Source of the DNA: an uncultured Clostridia bacterium
GTDB taxonomy: Bacteria; Bacillota; Clostridia; Oscillospirales; Ruminococcaceae
Direction of reading: 5' to 3'
Length of the DNA: 7,624 nucleotides
NCBI GenBank assembly: GCA_946183095.1
Contig: CAMHBE010000080.1
Location: 1-7,624, forward strand
The notes below the pieces were generated by a model. The model searched no databases, was not told where the DNA came from, and saw only the letters and a list, made by a program, of their open reading frames with translations. Shown here one piece after another: positions 6,073 through 7,624 of this stretch (position 1 is its first letter; every line of letters starts with the position of its first letter). The position numbers and the translations under genes are program-made.

Positions 6073-6101
6073 ATTATACCACATATTGTAAATTTTTTAA
6101 A
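6073..6101 (-). promoter_or_regulatory. Housekeeping-type promoter of the desulfurase-thiI operon
   Basis: On the minus strand, TATAAT (6078-6073) is a perfect -10, preceded by TGG to give an extended -10. A 17-nt spacer separates it from TTTAAA (6101-6096), a 4/6 match to TTGACA. Transcription should start near 6066, leaving a leader of about 60 nt before the TTG start. The extended -10 compensates for the weak -35. Confidence 0.7.
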
Positions 6102-6120
6102 TAGTATATCGACCGGAAAA

Positions 6121-6150
6121 TTGCACAAAAATAACGACGTGAAAGTGCAA
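6121..6150. promoter_or_regulatory. Inverted repeat TTGCAC/GTGCAA upstream of ypeB
   Basis: TTGCAC (6121-6126) and GTGCAA (6145-6150) form a perfect 6-bp inverted repeat with an 18-nt spacer in the divergent region, 44 nt upstream of the ypeB start. It could be an operator or chance. I found no convincing sigma-A or forespore sigma-G promoter for ypeB, although the gene should be sporulation-controlled from family knowledge. Confidence 0.25.
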
Positions 6151-6193
6151 ATATGCTCTTTCTTGTCAAAAAATGTCAGAAAGGATAATAAAA

Positions 6194-7534
6194 ATGGCAA
6201 ATGTAACAATGTCAAGGCGCGCACTTGCAAGACTGGTGATATTCCCCGCCGCGGCGGTCGCCGTACTGTCGGTGACGGCATGGCAGAACTACTCCCGCGC
6301 GGTGTCGGCGGAACGCGCTGTCGAAAACAACTATATGCACGCGGTGGAGGAACTCTCCCTCAACCTCGACAACATAAAGAACGACCTGCAAAAGGGTATG
6401 TACACCAACAGCGTGTCTATGCTCTCCGACCTGTCGGAAAAGCTGTGCAGTGACGCGCAGTCCGCAAAAAACTCCCTTTCACGCCTGCCGGTGGAGGAGC
6501 TCGACCTTACCGAGACTTACAGGTTCCTGTCACAGGTCGGCAATTACTCGAAGTCGATAGCCGAAAAATGCGCGGAGGGCGGCGGCATCTCAACCGAGGA
6601 ACGTGAGAATATAGAAAAGCTGTTCGATTACGCGGGTAAGCTCAGCGGTAATATGTGGCAGATAGAACAGCGCATCGGTGACGGTGAGATCACCCTGTCC
6701 GATACGGTGAAAACAGCATCACAGCTCGGTGCGGGCGACCCGGTGAACGTTACCAGCGGATTTTCGGATTTCGCCGTCAACGACAATAACTACCCCACTC
6801 TGATATATGACGGTCCCTACTCCGACCATATCATGGAAAAAGAACCGCTCATGCTCAAAGGCGAAAAAATGATAGATGAGGAAGAAGCTGCCCGTCTTGC
6901 AAAGAAACTCACAGGCGGCGACCTTCGCCTGCTTACGGAGGAACAGGGGAAGATGCCCTCCTATGTCTTTACCGACGAACGCCGGACAGTCGCAGTCACC
7001 AAAGCCGGCGGGCATTATTCGTATATGCTGGCGGCTGGCAATGCCGGAAAAGCCACGATAACAGCCGCGCGGGCAGTCGAAAAGGCTAAGGAGTTCCTCG
7101 CCGGTATGGGCATACGCAGCGTGACAGACTCATATTATGAGATAAGAAACGGTATCTGCATCGTCAACCTTGCTGCGCAGCAGAACGGCGTAACGATGTA
7201 CACCGACCTGATAAAAGTCGGCGTGGCGCTCGATACCGGCGAGGTGCAGTCCTTCGATATGCGCGGCTATCTCACCAATCACACGATAAGGGAACTGCCG
7301 CCGCCGAAAATATCCGGCGAACACGCACAAACTCTGATATCCCGCAGCCTTACGCCGATATCGTCGCAGCTGTGCGTAATCCCTTCCGACGGCAAGAACG
7401 AGATATTCTGCTATGAGGTGCGCTGCACCGGGCTCGACGGCGAGAACATCCTCGTATATCTCAACGCCGAGACAGGACGCGAAGAGGAGATACTGATACT
7501 GAAAATAGGCAGCGGCGGCGTGCTCACCGTATAA
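6194..7534 (+). CDS. ypeB: Germination protein YpeB
   Basis: A 446-residue YpeB, close to the 450 residues of the Bacillus subtilis protein. In spore formers YpeB is made in the forespore and is needed for stable localisation or control of the cortex-lytic enzyme SleB. A single N-terminal membrane helix lies at about 11-30 (ARLVIFPAAAVAVLSVTAW), followed by a helical region to about 175. The hallmark YDGPYSDHI is at 205-213. Three PepSY-like repeats follow at about 226-285, 289-355 and 372-435; the last ends in VYLNAETGREEEILIL. The ATG at 6194 follows AGAAAGGA by about 8 nt. An ATG 21 nt upstream is in frame but would contain that motif. It is divergent from the desulfurase operon and apparently monocistronic, with a terminator about 45 nt after the stop. 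The usual sleB partner is not adjacent on the upstream side and does not fit in the remaining 90 nt downstream. Confidence 0.93.
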   Translation: MANVTMSRRALARLVIFPAAAVAVLSVTAWQNYSRAVSAERAVENNYMHAVEELSLNLDNIKNDLQKGMYTNSVSMLSDLSEKLCSDAQSAKNSLSRLPVEELDLTETYRFLSQVGNYSKSIAEKCAEGGGISTEERENIEKLFDYAGKLSGNMWQIEQRIGDGEITLSDTVKTASQLGAGDPVNVTSGFSDFAVNDNNYPTLIYDGPYSDHIMEKEPLMLKGEKMIDEEEAARLAKKLTGGDLRLLTEEQGKMPSYVFTDERRTVAVTKAGGHYSYMLAAGNAGKATITAARAVEKAKEFLAGMGIRSVTDSYYEIRNGICIVNLAAQQNGVTMYTDLIKVGVALDTGEVQSFDMRGYLTNHTIRELPPPKISGEHAQTLISRSLTPISSQLCVIPSDGKNEIFCYEVRCTGLDGENILVYLNAETGREEEILILKIGSGGVLTV

Positions 7535-7577
7535 GCTCATCCGTGTACGGCTTTTTTGACCGGTGCCGGAAGAATAA

Positions 7578-7611
7578 AAACGGCGGAACTGTGATGATAG
7601 TTCCGCCGTTT
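7578..7611. terminator. Strong hairpin terminator after ypeB, probably bidirectional
   Basis: AAACGGCGGAACT (7578-7590) pairs perfectly over 13 bp with AGTTCCGCCGTTT (7599-7611) around an 8-nt loop. The plus-strand tail is a short TTT then CTGCG. The minus-strand tail is better (TTTTTATTC), so it may also end a convergent transcript entering from the right of the window. Confidence 0.85.
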
Positions 7612-7624
7612 CTGCGTATCAATA

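Noticed and set aside
6163..6191. TTGTCA and TAATAA with a 17-nt spacer as a ypeB promoter
   Set aside because: The -10 would lie between the ribosome-binding site and the start codon, placing the transcript start inside the gene.
7546..7556. CCG-TGTA-CGG followed by six T as the ypeB terminator
   Set aside because: A 3-bp stem is too weak; the 13-bp hairpin just downstream is far better.

Overview
The window comes from a spore-forming Clostridia, most likely a Ruminococcus-like member of the Oscillospiraceae. This is inferred from three things: a YpeB germination protein with its PYSDHI motif, a rhodanese-less ThiI paired with a dedicated cysteine desulfurase, and tandem class B sortases with low-complexity Thr-rich or Asp-rich N-terminal regions. 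Base composition is roughly balanced, and all full-length genes look intact. Almost everything is ordinary chromosomal coding sequence. I see no phage, plasmid, transposase, CRISPR array, tRNA or rRNA.

Layout. From 6007 down to 3572 the minus strand carries a tightly packed operon: a cysteine desulfurase (nifS/iscS type), a 52-residue small ORF, then thiI. It is read from a good extended -10 promoter at 6073-6101. The first two genes are 3 nt apart, and the small ORF's TAA directly abuts the thiI ATG. The set fits tRNA 4-thiouridine synthesis (and possibly thiamine thiazole sulfur transfer), with the desulfurase handing sulfur to ThiI. From 3245 to 3571 there is a gene-free, GC-rich stretch holding a long imperfect stem with a nested hairpin and three to four copies of a ~27-bp tandem repeat. 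The repeat runs into the thiI stop codon.

From 3244 down to 1 the minus strand carries a second gene run: pncC (NMN deamidase, CinA C-terminal family), a membrane-anchored class B sortase, a second class B sortase that appears to be a lipoprotein, and the first 38 codons of a third gene. That third gene starts like the membrane-anchored sortase, so this is probably a cluster of at least three sortases. Both complete sortases have the His/Cys/Arg catalytic set and share an unusual C-terminal tail with the motif GGSWGGRKWD. No sortase substrate (LPxTG-like protein) lies in the window.

On the plus strand, 6194-7534 encodes YpeB, divergent from the desulfurase operon. It is followed by a strong, probably bidirectional hairpin terminator at 7578-7611. 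Its usual partner gene sleB is not adjacent here.

The items most worth a second look are the lipoprotein-type sortase inside a tandem sortase cluster, the shared sortase tail, the small ORF between nifS and thiI, and the structured, repetitive intergenic element.
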